Source: Halobacteriovoraceae bacterium (GTDB lineage: Bacteria > Bdellovibrionota > Bacteriovoracia > Bacteriovoracales > Bacteriovoracaceae). From it: a stretch of 64,000 bases of DNA. Each line of letters begins with the position of its first letter. The stretch's first letter is position 1. The notes under the pieces are model-generated. The model saw only the letters and a list, made by a program, of their open reading frames with translations, was not told the origin of the DNA and made no database searches. The DNA lies in NCBI GenBank assembly GCA_002713145.1, contig PAVS01000011.1:186001-250000 (forward strand), written 5' to 3'. Positions 26,688 to 33,788 of this stretch are shown piece by piece. The position numbers and the translations under genes were made by a program.

Positions 26688-28030
26688 AATCGGATCTTTT
26701 TAAATCTCTCACTCGCGTTAGTAGAGTCTACAAAGCGAAATTTAGCAGGCACTTTAAAATTATCAAGTTTAGATTTACAATGAGAGCGAATCGCCTTTTT
26801 TGCGTCTTTTTCACTCATATCCTCAGTTAGTAAAATATCTACCGCAACCATTTGTCCTGTAAGTGCATTTTGCTGACCAAAGGCTGTACAATCACCTACA
26901 AAATCGAGCTCCATAACAATAGACTCAACTTCTGCTGGTAAAACCTTTTCTCCTCCGACATTGATAACTTCTTTTAATCGACCGATGATTTTAATATGCC
27001 CATCTTTAGATGTCTCAACCATATCGCCAGTTTTAAACCATCCATCCTCAGTGAAACTTTCCATAGTTGTATTCAAGTAACCCATAATCTGAGTTTTACT
27101 TTTTAGCCAGAGCTCATTATCAACTATTTTGTATTCAATATTTGGATCATTAAGCTTCATTTCTAAACTTCCACTTGAACGGCTACTCGCTTGTACGATT
27201 CCTGTTTCACTTGTGCCAAAAGTTTGCATAAGTCTTGTTTTTGGGAACCTTTCTTTTAATTTCAACAATAGACTCTCAGGCATTGGTTCAGTACCATATG
27301 TAATCATCTTCAAGCTACTCAAATCAAGTTCAGAACTTGAATCTGCCAACAAGAGCATATTTAAAAAAGTTGGTGTAGCCGGTAGTACGTTTATCTTATG
27401 TTTAGCAATGAGTGAGCCAATATATTCTGGACTGCGATTTTCAGGTAGAATGATTGTAGCTCCAATACTAAGAGTATTGAATAGTGTATTTAATCCACCG
27501 ATATGATCAAACATCAAAAATACTAGCATATTGAGGTTTTTGTGCCTCTTTCCCTCGAATGTATTAATAAGGCGATCTAAATTGTGAATCATTGCCTTAG
27601 GTTCACCTGTACTTCCACTGCTAAACAGAATAAGACCTGAGACTCTATCACTTACTAAAGTTGTAACGAGGTCATGTTGGGCATGAGCTTGCTTGGCTTC
27701 AACTTTTTGAAAACTTGCGTTTTTACCATTAAACTTTACGACTGATGAACAATTGGCAATTCTAATTCGTCCTTCTACTTCTTTTTTATTTTGAGAAACT
27801 ATTGGAACGATAATACACTTATGCTGAATAAGAGCAAAGAACATTGCGATTGAGTAAAAGTTATAATCAGCGTGAATTGCAACGATCTCACCAGGATAAA
27901 CAAAGTCTTTTACTATTTTAGAATTCTCTTCAATCTTTTGAGCAAGGTCTAAGTAACTAAAGACGCCAAATGAGTCCTTTATACACTCTTTTTCACCTAA
28001 TAATTTTATATTTTCATAAATCCACAGCAT
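26678..28030 (-). CDS. AMP-dependent acyl ligase of the acyl-modification operon
   Basis: This ANL-family ligase of 450 residues has the A3 motif SSGSTGEPK at 137-145, TFGTSETG (A5), KTGD and GRLKEVINVGGEKV (A8). It ends with FKKIRLKK, whose last lysines occupy the place of the catalytic A10 Lys. It is shorter than classical acyl-CoA synthetases. It lies last in the seven-gene minus-strand operon with two ACPs, so I infer that it adenylates a short acid and loads it onto a carrier as starter unit or final acyl group. The start is one base from the preceding SDR stop. Confidence 0.8.
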   Translation of the reverse strand: MLWIYENIKLLGEKECIKDSFGVFSYLDLAQKIEENSKIVKDFVYPGEIVAIHADYNFYSIAMFFALIQHKCIIVPIVSQNKKEVEGRIRIANCSSVVKFNGKNASFQKVEAKQAHAQHDLVTTLVSDRVSGLILFSSGSTGEPKAMIHNLDRLINTFEGKRHKNLNMLVFLMFDHIGGLNTLFNTLSIGATIILPENRSPEYIGSLIAKHKINVLPATPTFLNMLLLADSSSELDLSSLKMITYGTEPMPESLLLKLKERFPKTRLMQTFGTSETGIVQASSRSSGSLEMKLNDPNIEYKIVDNELWLKSKTQIMGYLNTTMESFTEDGWFKTGDMVETSKDGHIKIIGRLKEVINVGGEKVLPAEVESIVMELDFVGDCTAFGQQNALTGQMVAVDILLTEDMSEKDAKKAIRSHCKSKLDNFKVPAKFRFVDSTNASERFKKIRLKK

Positions 28031-28031
28031 T

Positions 28032-28736
28032 TTACGGCATCACTCCACCAAGATATACAATTTGTCCGGTAATAAAGTTACTCTTTTCATCATTAAAAAA
28101 ATCAATAACATTCTTAACATCTTCAAATTCACCAAAGCGTTGGATAACTTGTTGATTAAGAAGTTCGTCGAGTTTGTCTTTGGGAACCGTTCTAATTAAA
28201 TCTGTGTAGACAGGAGTTGGACCTATGGCATTAACTCTAATTCCAAATTGCCCCAACTCTTTTGCGGAAGTTCGAGTAAAACTCTCTATAGCAGCTTTAC
28301 TTGCAGCATAGACGGCTTCACCTTCCAAATGTAAAGGGACAGCAACTGTAGTGTAGTTTACGATTGAGCCTGATTTCTGCTTCATCATGATCTTACCAAC
28401 TTCACGAGTAAATAAAAAAGAGCCTAAGAAATTTGTATGAAAGACCTTTTTAGCTGACTCATAGGGAGTCGTTACAAGATGGTTCATTGCTGCAATTCCA
28501 GCATTATTTAAAAGAATATCAATTCTACCAAATTCTTTTTTTACCTGTCTGACCATTTTCATTGCAGCCTTCTCATTAGAGACATCGAGCTCAAAGTGAA
28601 TATAGTTTTCATGCTCAATACTCGAAGTCCCTCTGCTACACCCAGCAACTTTATGACCCTCTTCAAGAAATTTGTTAGCAAGCTCTTTTCCAAGTCCCTT
28701 TCGAGTGCCAGTAATAAGATAGACTTTTTCAAACAT
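28032..28736 (-). CDS. Short-chain dehydrogenase/reductase, FabG-like with altered catalytic Ser
   Basis: A 234-residue SDR. The cofactor motif TGTRKGLG is at the N-terminus, NNAG at about residue 79 and the catalytic YAASK near residue 149. The catalytic Ser normally found in a NISS-type segment is replaced by Thr (NYTT), which is tolerated in some SDRs but worth noting. In this operon it probably reduces a 3-oxoacyl-ACP, or oxidises/epimerises the acyl chain, as the second of two reductases. Its start abuts the ACP stop with no gap. Confidence 0.8.
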   Translation of the reverse strand: MFEKVYLITGTRKGLGKELANKFLEEGHKVAGCSRGTSSIEHENYIHFELDVSNEKAAMKMVRQVKKEFGRIDILLNNAGIAAMNHLVTTPYESAKKVFHTNFLGSFLFTREVGKIMMKQKSGSIVNYTTVAVPLHLEGEAVYAASKAAIESFTRTSAKELGQFGIRVNAIGPTPVYTDLIRTVPKDKLDELLNQQVIQRFGEFEDVKNVIDFFNDEKSNFITGQIVYLGGVMP

Positions 28737-29033
28737 CTAACTTTCCTTTTGCTCTTCAAGTAACTGAGAAATATATTTTGTTAAAGTGATAACACTTCTA
28801 AATGGTGAGGTTTTTTGACTCATGGCTCTTTCGTCAGCTAGTGCAACCTCTATGTTTAAATCATCGGATATTTTAGCTTCAAGTTCCGTAATCAAGAATA
28901 CAGTTCCCATACTATCCAAATGTTCGCCAAGAAGCCTTACATTCTCTTTCGCGTTGGCCAACTCTGGAATATCCTGATCCTCACCAATCTCATTAACAAC
29001 TTCTAAAACTAATTTGAGTACTTGCTCAGACAT
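28737..29033 (-). CDS. Acyl carrier protein-like protein
   Basis: This 98-residue acidic helical protein has the phosphopantetheine site in LDSMGTVFLITELEAKI, so Ser in a DSM context. It is longer than standard ACPs, with an insertion after the third helix region (ADERAMSQKTS). The frame extends five codons upstream, but GAGGAGAGG lies between the two ATGs, so the start at 29033 is favoured. It sits between two SDR genes; a second ACP is two genes upstream. Two different carriers in one operon suggest separate loading and elongation roles. Confidence 0.75.
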   Translation of the reverse strand: MSEQVLKLVLEVVNEIGEDQDIPELANAKENVRLLGEHLDSMGTVFLITELEAKISDDLNIEVALADERAMSQKTSPFRSVITLTKYISQLLEEQKES

Positions 29034-29052
29034 TTTGCCTCTCCTCATTATC

Positions 29053-29805
29053 TTATTCTAGCTGCCCTAGGGTTACCCCTCCATCGACAACTAGCTCAGT
29101 TCCAGTTATCCATTTTGAATCATTACTTAGTAAAAAGCGTATAACACCTGTGACATCTTTTGGTTCTCCAATTCCCAAAGGATATAGATTTTTCATTTTT
29201 TCTAAATATTCATCCGTATAAATATTTTTATTCTTTTCAATCAATTCCGTTCTGACTAAGCCTGGACAAACAGCATTGACTCTTACGTTATTTGTAGCAA
29301 GCTCTTTAGCCATTGACTTAATCGCTCCTTTTAACGCCGATTTAGAAGCGCTATAAGTCGCTATTGCTTTTGATCCTGTCATACTAGATATAGATGAGAC
29401 AAATACAATTGAGTTATTCTCATTATCGATAAGTCTCTTGTCGGCCATTAATTTACTAAGCTCCATACCGGAAAATAAATTTAAGTTAAATTGCATACTA
29501 TATTCTCTATACTTTAAAAAGCGGACAGGTGCCATATTAATAGATCCTGCACAATGAATAAAGCCTTTCAATTTTCCGTATTTTGAAACAGTGTTTTTCG
29601 CCCATTCATAGAGCCCCTCAACATCGTTACTTAAATCTCTTGTCTCATAAAAGAAATCACCGGGGTACTCTAGAAGTAATTTTTCTACTTCTTCAGATTT
29701 TTGTCGAGATATTCCCAAAACTTGATATTGAGAATTTAAAAGCTCTTTTACAAGCTGGAGCCCAATGCCAGAACTTGCTCCTGTTATGAGGTATATTGAC
29801 TTCAC
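29053..29805 (-). CDS. Short-chain dehydrogenase/reductase, FabG-like
   Basis: The 250-residue SDR has all classical residues: TGASSGIG cofactor motif, Ser in FVSSISS and the catalytic YSASK near residue 155, and it ends with the C-terminal TGTELVVDGG typical of FabG. It likely reduces the 3-oxoacyl-ACP formed by the KASIII protein to a 3-hydroxyacyl-ACP. The gene starts directly after the small ACP gene stop. Compared with the downstream SDR it has the intact Ser-Tyr-Lys set. Confidence 0.85.
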   Translation of the reverse strand: MKSIYLITGASSGIGLQLVKELLNSQYQVLGISRQKSEEVEKLLLEYPGDFFYETRDLSNDVEGLYEWAKNTVSKYGKLKGFIHCAGSINMAPVRFLKYREYSMQFNLNLFSGMELSKLMADKRLIDNENNSIVFVSSISSMTGSKAIATYSASKSALKGAIKSMAKELATNNVRVNAVCPGLVRTELIEKNKNIYTDEYLEKMKNLYPLGIGEPKDVTGVIRFLLSNDSKWITGTELVVDGGVTLGQLE

Positions 29806-30033
29806 TTATTCAACTTTTCCTGCTGTTAAGCTTAAGAGATCTGCAGCTGTTTTCACTTTGTGAAGATCTTCACTTGTTATATTTAGTGAAAGTTCCATAT
29901 CAAAAAATGATATAACACCTAAAAAAGTAAGAGAGTCCCATTGCTCCATCTCATTGAGACTGGTGTTTTCATTTATTGGATCATCTGACTGCATAACGTC
30001 TGCAATCTGATTAAAAAATTCTTCCTTATTCAT
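29806..30033 (-). CDS. Acyl carrier protein (small)
   Basis: This 75-residue protein has a helix-loop layout and the motif MEQWDSLTFLGVISFFDMEL, the Ser being the phosphopantetheine site. It lies between KASIII and the intact SDR, the order seen in dedicated acyl-building operons. The ATG is preceded by GGAAGATTAA on the coding strand, a fair ribosome-binding site. It differs clearly from the ACP at 28.7 kb and the ACP at 1.6 kb, so the window holds three unrelated-looking carriers. Confidence 0.85.
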   Translation of the reverse strand: MNKEEFFNQIADVMQSDDPINENTSLNEMEQWDSLTFLGVISFFDMELSLNITSEDLHKVKTAADLLSLTAGKVE

Positions 30034-30044
30034 TTAATCTTCCT

Positions 30045-31115
30045 TTACTCATAAATTCTAACTTTTGATACTTTTACATTCTTAAAATCAATAATAGCAC
30101 TTGCCCAAGAGAGACCAACCCCAAAGCCAGAAAGAAGAAGCTTTGAACTTACTCCCTCCGGTGAGTTTAATGCATCATTAATTGTGCAGGGGATAGAAGC
30201 ACTACTTTGATTGCCATATTTACTCACTGTCTCTAGAGGAACCTTTTCCATAGGAAGCTTTCGTCTTCTTGCTATATTTGAAATGATATATTTATTTGCT
30301 TGATGAAAAATGAAATAATCAATTTCATCTATGCTCAATTTTGCATAATCTATGATTTCAGTTACAGCAGCAGGTTCTACTTTAATCGCAAAATTAAAGA
30401 CCTCTCCACCATTCATATGTAAATCTTTCGGGGACTTCCAGTTCCCATTCTCGTCACAAGTTTCTTCAGATGAACTCTCATCTAGGGGAGAGCGTGCACC
30501 TCCACTGGGAACAATTATACTCTCATATCCACTCCCATCAGTATGTAATGAAAAATAACTAGCCGGTTTAAATTCTGAATCAAACTCTACCAATGTGGCG
30601 CTTCCTGCATCACCAAATAAAGGTGCTGTGGCCCTATCTCTCGAGTTTACTGTTTGACTAAGAGTATCTCCAGCGAGCAGCAACACCTTTTTGTGTCCAC
30701 CACTTGAAATCATCATATGAGCCATCCAGAGTCCGTAAACATACCCAGAACATCCAAGGTTTATATCAAATGAGCTAACATGATTTGATAAACCTAATTT
30801 ACCATGTGCGATTGCTGCGTTTGAAGGTTGTTGGTGATCAGGAGTCTGGGTCACAAATATAAGCCCATCAATATCTTCCTTACTAAGTTTCTCACCATCA
30901 ATCAATCCTTTAGCACTGTGGACGGCTAAATCTAATGTCGTTTGCCCCTTCTCAACGACATGTCTTTTATCTAAGCCAATTGATTTTTTTATTCTCTTTA
31001 TTTGATTTTCACTACCACCGTATTGTTCTATTTCATCATCAATACACATAACTTTACTTGGAACAGTAGTGGCTACTGCAGAAATTTTTACATTTTGAAA
31101 ACTACTCATTCCCAC
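30045..31115 (-). CDS. 3-oxoacyl-ACP synthase III-like protein (KASIII)
   Basis: The 356-residue thiolase-fold protein has the full KASIII catalytic set: Cys122 in INLGCSGYVYGL, His271 in FHQAN and Asn302 in YGNQSSASIP. KASIII enzymes condense an acyl-CoA starter with malonyl-ACP. An Asp/Ser-rich insertion at about residues 205-228 (SPLDESSSEETCDENG) is unlike housekeeping FabH. It begins with GTG at 31115, for which GAGGG lies seven bases upstream; an ATG two codons later is possible. The start overlaps the stop of the PglD-like gene by one base. In this setting it probably builds the short acyl chain for sugar decoration. Confidence 0.88.
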   Translation of the reverse strand: MGMSSFQNVKISAVATTVPSKVMCIDDEIEQYGGSENQIKRIKKSIGLDKRHVVEKGQTTLDLAVHSAKGLIDGEKLSKEDIDGLIFVTQTPDHQQPSNAAIAHGKLGLSNHVSSFDINLGCSGYVYGLWMAHMMISSGGHKKVLLLAGDTLSQTVNSRDRATAPLFGDAGSATLVEFDSEFKPASYFSLHTDGSGYESIIVPSGGARSPLDESSSEETCDENGNWKSPKDLHMNGGEVFNFAIKVEPAAVTEIIDYAKLSIDEIDYFIFHQANKYIISNIARRRKLPMEKVPLETVSKYGNQSSASIPCTINDALNSPEGVSSKLLLSGFGVGLSWASAIIDFKNVKVSKVRIYE

Positions 31116-31744
31116 TACAATACCCTCGCTGGATTTCCAAATACGCTAACAGGCTTAGAGATATTACCAACGACAACACTTCCACTTCCAACTGTCGCGT
31201 TATCACTAATCTTCTTTCCTGGAAGAATTAAAGCACGAGAACCAATTAAAACTTCTTTGCCAATAGTATTACCTCCACCTATTTCTACTTTAGAATTAAT
31301 TGAGCAATACTTTCCGACCCTACAGTCATGGCCAAGCGTTGAATTGACATTGATAAAAGAGAAATCCCCAATTTCACTATCACAAGTTAAAACTGCTAAG
31401 GGACAAATAACGACTCCCTCACCTAACTTAACGTTTTCACCGAGGATACATGTGGAATGAACAAAGGTTAAGAATTTTGCACCTTTTGCTTTTAACTTCT
31501 CTACTACAATCTTTTTTGTACACGGATTCATGATACCTAAGACCAGCTTAACATCATTACTTGGACTATAATCTTCAATGCTTGAAATAATGGTTGCAGG
31601 GTAGTTGTATTCATGAAGAGCCTTTAGGTTATCGTCAATAAAACCCTCAACTTGAAAGTCATTTTTCAGCCAACTATAGAGCTCTCTACTTAGACCCCCT
31701 GCTCCAACAATAATGACTTTTTGTGATGTATCCATAGTAACCAT
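31115..31744 (-). CDS. PglD/NeuD-family sugar N- or O-acyltransferase
   Basis: The protein has 209 residues. A Rossmann-like N-terminal domain (VIIVGAGGLSRELYSW) is followed by hexapeptide repeats, with the conserved His in NSTLGHDCRVG and GNPARVL at the C-terminus, exactly the PglD/NeuD layout. PglD acetylates the 4-amino group of a UDP-amino sugar using acetyl-CoA. Here it is the first gene of an operon full of acyl-ACP enzymes, so the acyl donor may be an ACP-bound special acyl group. AAGG lies seven bases before the ATG. Confidence 0.85.
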   Translation of the reverse strand: MVTMDTSQKVIIVGAGGLSRELYSWLKNDFQVEGFIDDNLKALHEYNYPATIISSIEDYSPSNDVKLVLGIMNPCTKKIVVEKLKAKGAKFLTFVHSTCILGENVKLGEGVVICPLAVLTCDSEIGDFSFINVNSTLGHDCRVGKYCSINSKVEIGGGNTIGKEVLIGSRALILPGKKISDNATVGSGSVVVGNISKPVSVFGNPARVL

Positions 31745-31788
31745 AAGTATACCTTAAATGAATATGGGCTTCGTATTTTGAATTAGTA

Positions 31789-31818
31789 AATATCCCTTTT
31801 AATGGGCATATCTGTCAA
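31789..31818 (-). promoter_or_regulatory. Promoter for the seven-gene acyl-modification operon
   Basis: On the minus strand a perfect -35 TTGACA (complement at 31813-31818) is followed after 18 bases by GATATT (31789-31794). The predicted transcript start is near 31782, about 38 bases before the PglD-like ATG. A second, further upstream box set has a perfect TATAAT (complement at 31865-31870) with TTAAAA 17 bases before it, so two start sites are possible. Confidence 0.6.
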
Positions 31819-32004
31819 GGCTTGTGGCTAATGGAGAGCTTTGCAAGTAGTCCAGTTTCTATAAATTATAATCTACATTTTCAAGTTTTTTAATAGAAGG
31901 CTCAAATTGAACTTGAAAGCATTTATTGAAATCCGGAATTAAATGAAAAGGCGGTTACAATGAGCTTTGGGGGTGGCTTCTCGAGTTAAATGAATTAGGT
32001 GATT

Positions 32005-32080
32005 TGTGCGCATGGTTATAAAGAATCAGCTGAGGCTCATAGCACGAGAGTCGTAGTTTTGAGTCTTGCTCCCACAACCA
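32005..32080 (+). pseudogene. Degenerate initiator tRNA (tRNA-fMet)-like relic
   Basis: The 3' half matches the bacterial initiator tRNA layout: the sequence CTCATAG (32036-32042) lies where the anticodon loop CTCATAA would be, and exactly 38 bases follow to a CACAACCA end, as in Escherichia coli tRNA-fMet. By my hand alignment 26 of these 38 bases agree. The acceptor arms pair at five of seven positions (TGTGCGC with TCCCACA), and a D-stem GGTT/AATC can be drawn. The anticodon stem has only two pairs, the T-loop has lost its conserved C, and the D-loop lacks GG. A working tRNA is therefore unlikely and I call it a relic. It could mark an old integration point of the island. Confidence 0.4.
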
Positions 32081-32290
32081 AAATAAAAAAATATATTTAA
32101 GCCACTTACCAGAATGTTTTTTAATACCTGAAAAGCTGGTGTGTATTGGGTGTGTATTCTTTTTTGGAAACTTTTTCGATTGAATAGGGTTGAAACAGAT
32201 AGACCACACGTCTAGTCAATGCTTTACATAGGCAGGGCTATTTTGATAAAAATATCCTTTTAAACGGTTCTATTTATACAAGGTGAGGAG

Positions 32291-32410
32291 ATGAGCTCAG
32301 ACTTTAATTTAACTATTAAGAATATTCTTATAACTTTAAAGAGAATACTACGGTTTTTGGTAACCCCGCTAAATAAATATAGGAAGATAAATGGACACTT
32401 TGGCAATTAA
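32291..32410 (+). CDS. Possible 39-residue leader ORF before the aminotransferase
   Basis: An ATG directly after AAGGTGAGGAG opens a frame of 39 residues that ends 20 bases inside the aminotransferase gene. The predicted peptide is basic and amphipathic (ILITLKRILRFLV in its middle) and matches no family I know. The strong purine-rich stretch and the overlap with the next start are compatible with translational coupling or a leader peptide. It may equally be a chance frame in AT-rich DNA. Confidence 0.3.
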   Translation: MSSDFNLTIKNILITLKRILRFLVTPLNKYRKINGHFGN

Positions 32411-33689
32411 TGGAGGAACTCCGGTTAGGACTAAAAGGTGGGCTCCTTGGCCCTATTTTGCTGAAGATGAAGTTAGCGCCGCGACTGAAGTCCTGAACTC
32501 AGGGAAAGTGAATTATTGGACCGGGGAGAATCATGAAGTTACTGGCCAAGCTGTTAGGGGAAAGTGCGGAGAGTTTGAGCAGAGGTTTTCTGAATATATA
32601 AATTGCAAATATTCAATTAGTGTTGCTAATGGGACTTTGGCTTTGGAGCTTTGTCTTAAAGCACTGGGGATAGGAAGTGGCGAAGAGGTTATTGTCCCCA
32701 GTAGAACTTTTATTGCAACGGCCAGTGCGTGTGTTGCTCAAGGAGCTAAACCAGTTTTTGCTGATATTGAAGTAGAGTCTCAGTGTATAAGCCTTTCAAG
32801 TATCAGGGAGAAACTAACTTCAAAAACCAAAGCGATAATATGTGTTCACCTTGCAGGTTGGGCATGTGAAATGGATGAGATTCTTAAATTTGCAAAAGAG
32901 AATGACTTAAAAGTTATTGAAGACTGTGCTCAGAGTTTAGGTGGTAAGTATGATGGAAAGATGCTTGGAACTTTCGGTGATATGTCAGCATTCTCATTTT
33001 GTCAGGACAAAATTTTAACCACCGGAGGTGAAGGAGGCATGGTTTCTACAAATGACTCCGAGTTGTACCTGAAGGCATGGGAATACAAAGACCATGGCAA
33101 GAACTTTCATTTTTTTAACAAGAGCGTTGGTGGAGAGTTAGTTGATAGCTCAAAAGCCGAAGAGTTTGGAATGTACTCTTCAATTGGTACAAATTTTCGA
33201 ATGACAGAAATGCAGGCAGCTATTGGAATAAAACAGTTGGAAAAGTTACCTCTCTGGATTGAAACAAGACAAAAATATGCCCAAATGCTTCATGAAGGTT
33301 TATCTGGTATTGCAGGTATAAAATTGTATCAACCTTCTGAAAAAATACATCATGCCTGTTATAAGTTTTATGCTTTTATTGATACTGAGTTTTTAAGTGA
33401 TGACTGGACACGGGAGAAGATTGTTTCTGCAATTTCAGCAGAGGGTGTTGTATGTCAGCTTGGTTCAACTTGGGCTATTGGTAAAGAATCTGGATGGGGC
33501 AGAGTTCTTATTAATGGAAAAAGAGAAGATATTCAGCTCAAGGAATGTTTTCCCAATGATTATCGGTTGGGAACTACGGCGTTAATGTTTCAGGTACATC
33601 CTACACTGGATGAAGAGTCTATTAGCGATACAATTAAAGCTGCTAAGAAAGTATTTTCATTTGCACTTAGTCATAATAATTTTAGTTAG
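32391..33689 (+). CDS. DegT/DnrJ/EryC1 PLP-dependent sugar aminotransferase (PglE-like role)
   Basis: This 432-residue fold-type I aminotransferase has the internal-aldimine Lys in SFCQDKILTTGGEGGM, VIEDCAQSLGG (cofactor-binding Asp) and the N-terminal LAINGGTPVRT segment common in StrS-type enzymes. It would transaminate a 4-keto nucleotide sugar. The neighbouring PglF-like dehydratase gene provides such a substrate, and the divergent PglD-like gene a next step. It is about 45 residues longer than PglE, with an extra stretch around residues 235-265, so the exact sugar is uncertain. The start ATG is preceded by AGGAAGATAA. Confidence 0.82.
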   Translation: MDTLAINGGTPVRTKRWAPWPYFAEDEVSAATEVLNSGKVNYWTGENHEVTGQAVRGKCGEFEQRFSEYINCKYSISVANGTLALELCLKALGIGSGEEVIVPSRTFIATASACVAQGAKPVFADIEVESQCISLSSIREKLTSKTKAIICVHLAGWACEMDEILKFAKENDLKVIEDCAQSLGGKYDGKMLGTFGDMSAFSFCQDKILTTGGEGGMVSTNDSELYLKAWEYKDHGKNFHFFNKSVGGELVDSSKAEEFGMYSSIGTNFRMTEMQAAIGIKQLEKLPLWIETRQKYAQMLHEGLSGIAGIKLYQPSEKIHHACYKFYAFIDTEFLSDDWTREKIVSAISAEGVVCQLGSTWAIGKESGWGRVLINGKREDIQLKECFPNDYRLGTTALMFQVHPTLDEESISDTIKAAKKVFSFALSHNNFS

Positions 33690-33740
33690 TTAAAATAGTC
33701 ATTGTATTTTATGCACAGCCTATATTTCAATCATTAAGAA

Positions 33741-33769
33741 ATGACAAAAATCCCATAATATGGCATAAA
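33741..33769 (+). promoter_or_regulatory. Candidate promoter for the 4,6-dehydratase gene
   Basis: ATGACA (33741-33746) matches the -35 consensus at five positions. After 17 bases CATAAA (33764-33769) follows, preceded by TGG as in an extended -10. Transcription would start about 13 bases before the ATG at 33789, leaving room for the AGGA ribosome-binding site. Confidence 0.4.
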
Positions 33770-33788
33770 TAGCTACCTAGGATTAATA

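Larger units (their letters stand above)
31745..32390. other. 646-bp divergent intergenic region
   Basis: This is the only gap over 300 bases in the window. It separates the acyl operon (minus) from the amino-sugar genes (plus). It contains the acyl operon promoters (31.79-31.87 kb), a degenerate tRNA-like sequence (32005-32080), a 14-bp perfect palindrome TAAGAATATTCTTA (32317-32330) and a short ORF that overlaps the aminotransferase start. I see no transposase remnant, terminal repeats or CRISPR units. Confidence 0.6.

Noticed and set aside
27129-27506. 125-codon frame antisense to the acyl ligase
   Set aside because: Shadow of the ligase reading frame; no ribosome-binding site and no known motif.
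31949-31965. JUMPstart/ops-like element (GGCGGTTACAATGAGC)
   Set aside because: Shares only the GGCGGT core with ops and lacks the rest of the consensus; too weak to report.
31955-32209. Open frame of 84 codons on the minus strand in the large intergenic gap
   Set aside because: Composition is unlike a real protein, there is no ribosome-binding site and no family resemblance. The stretch is better explained by the tRNA-like relic and promoter region.
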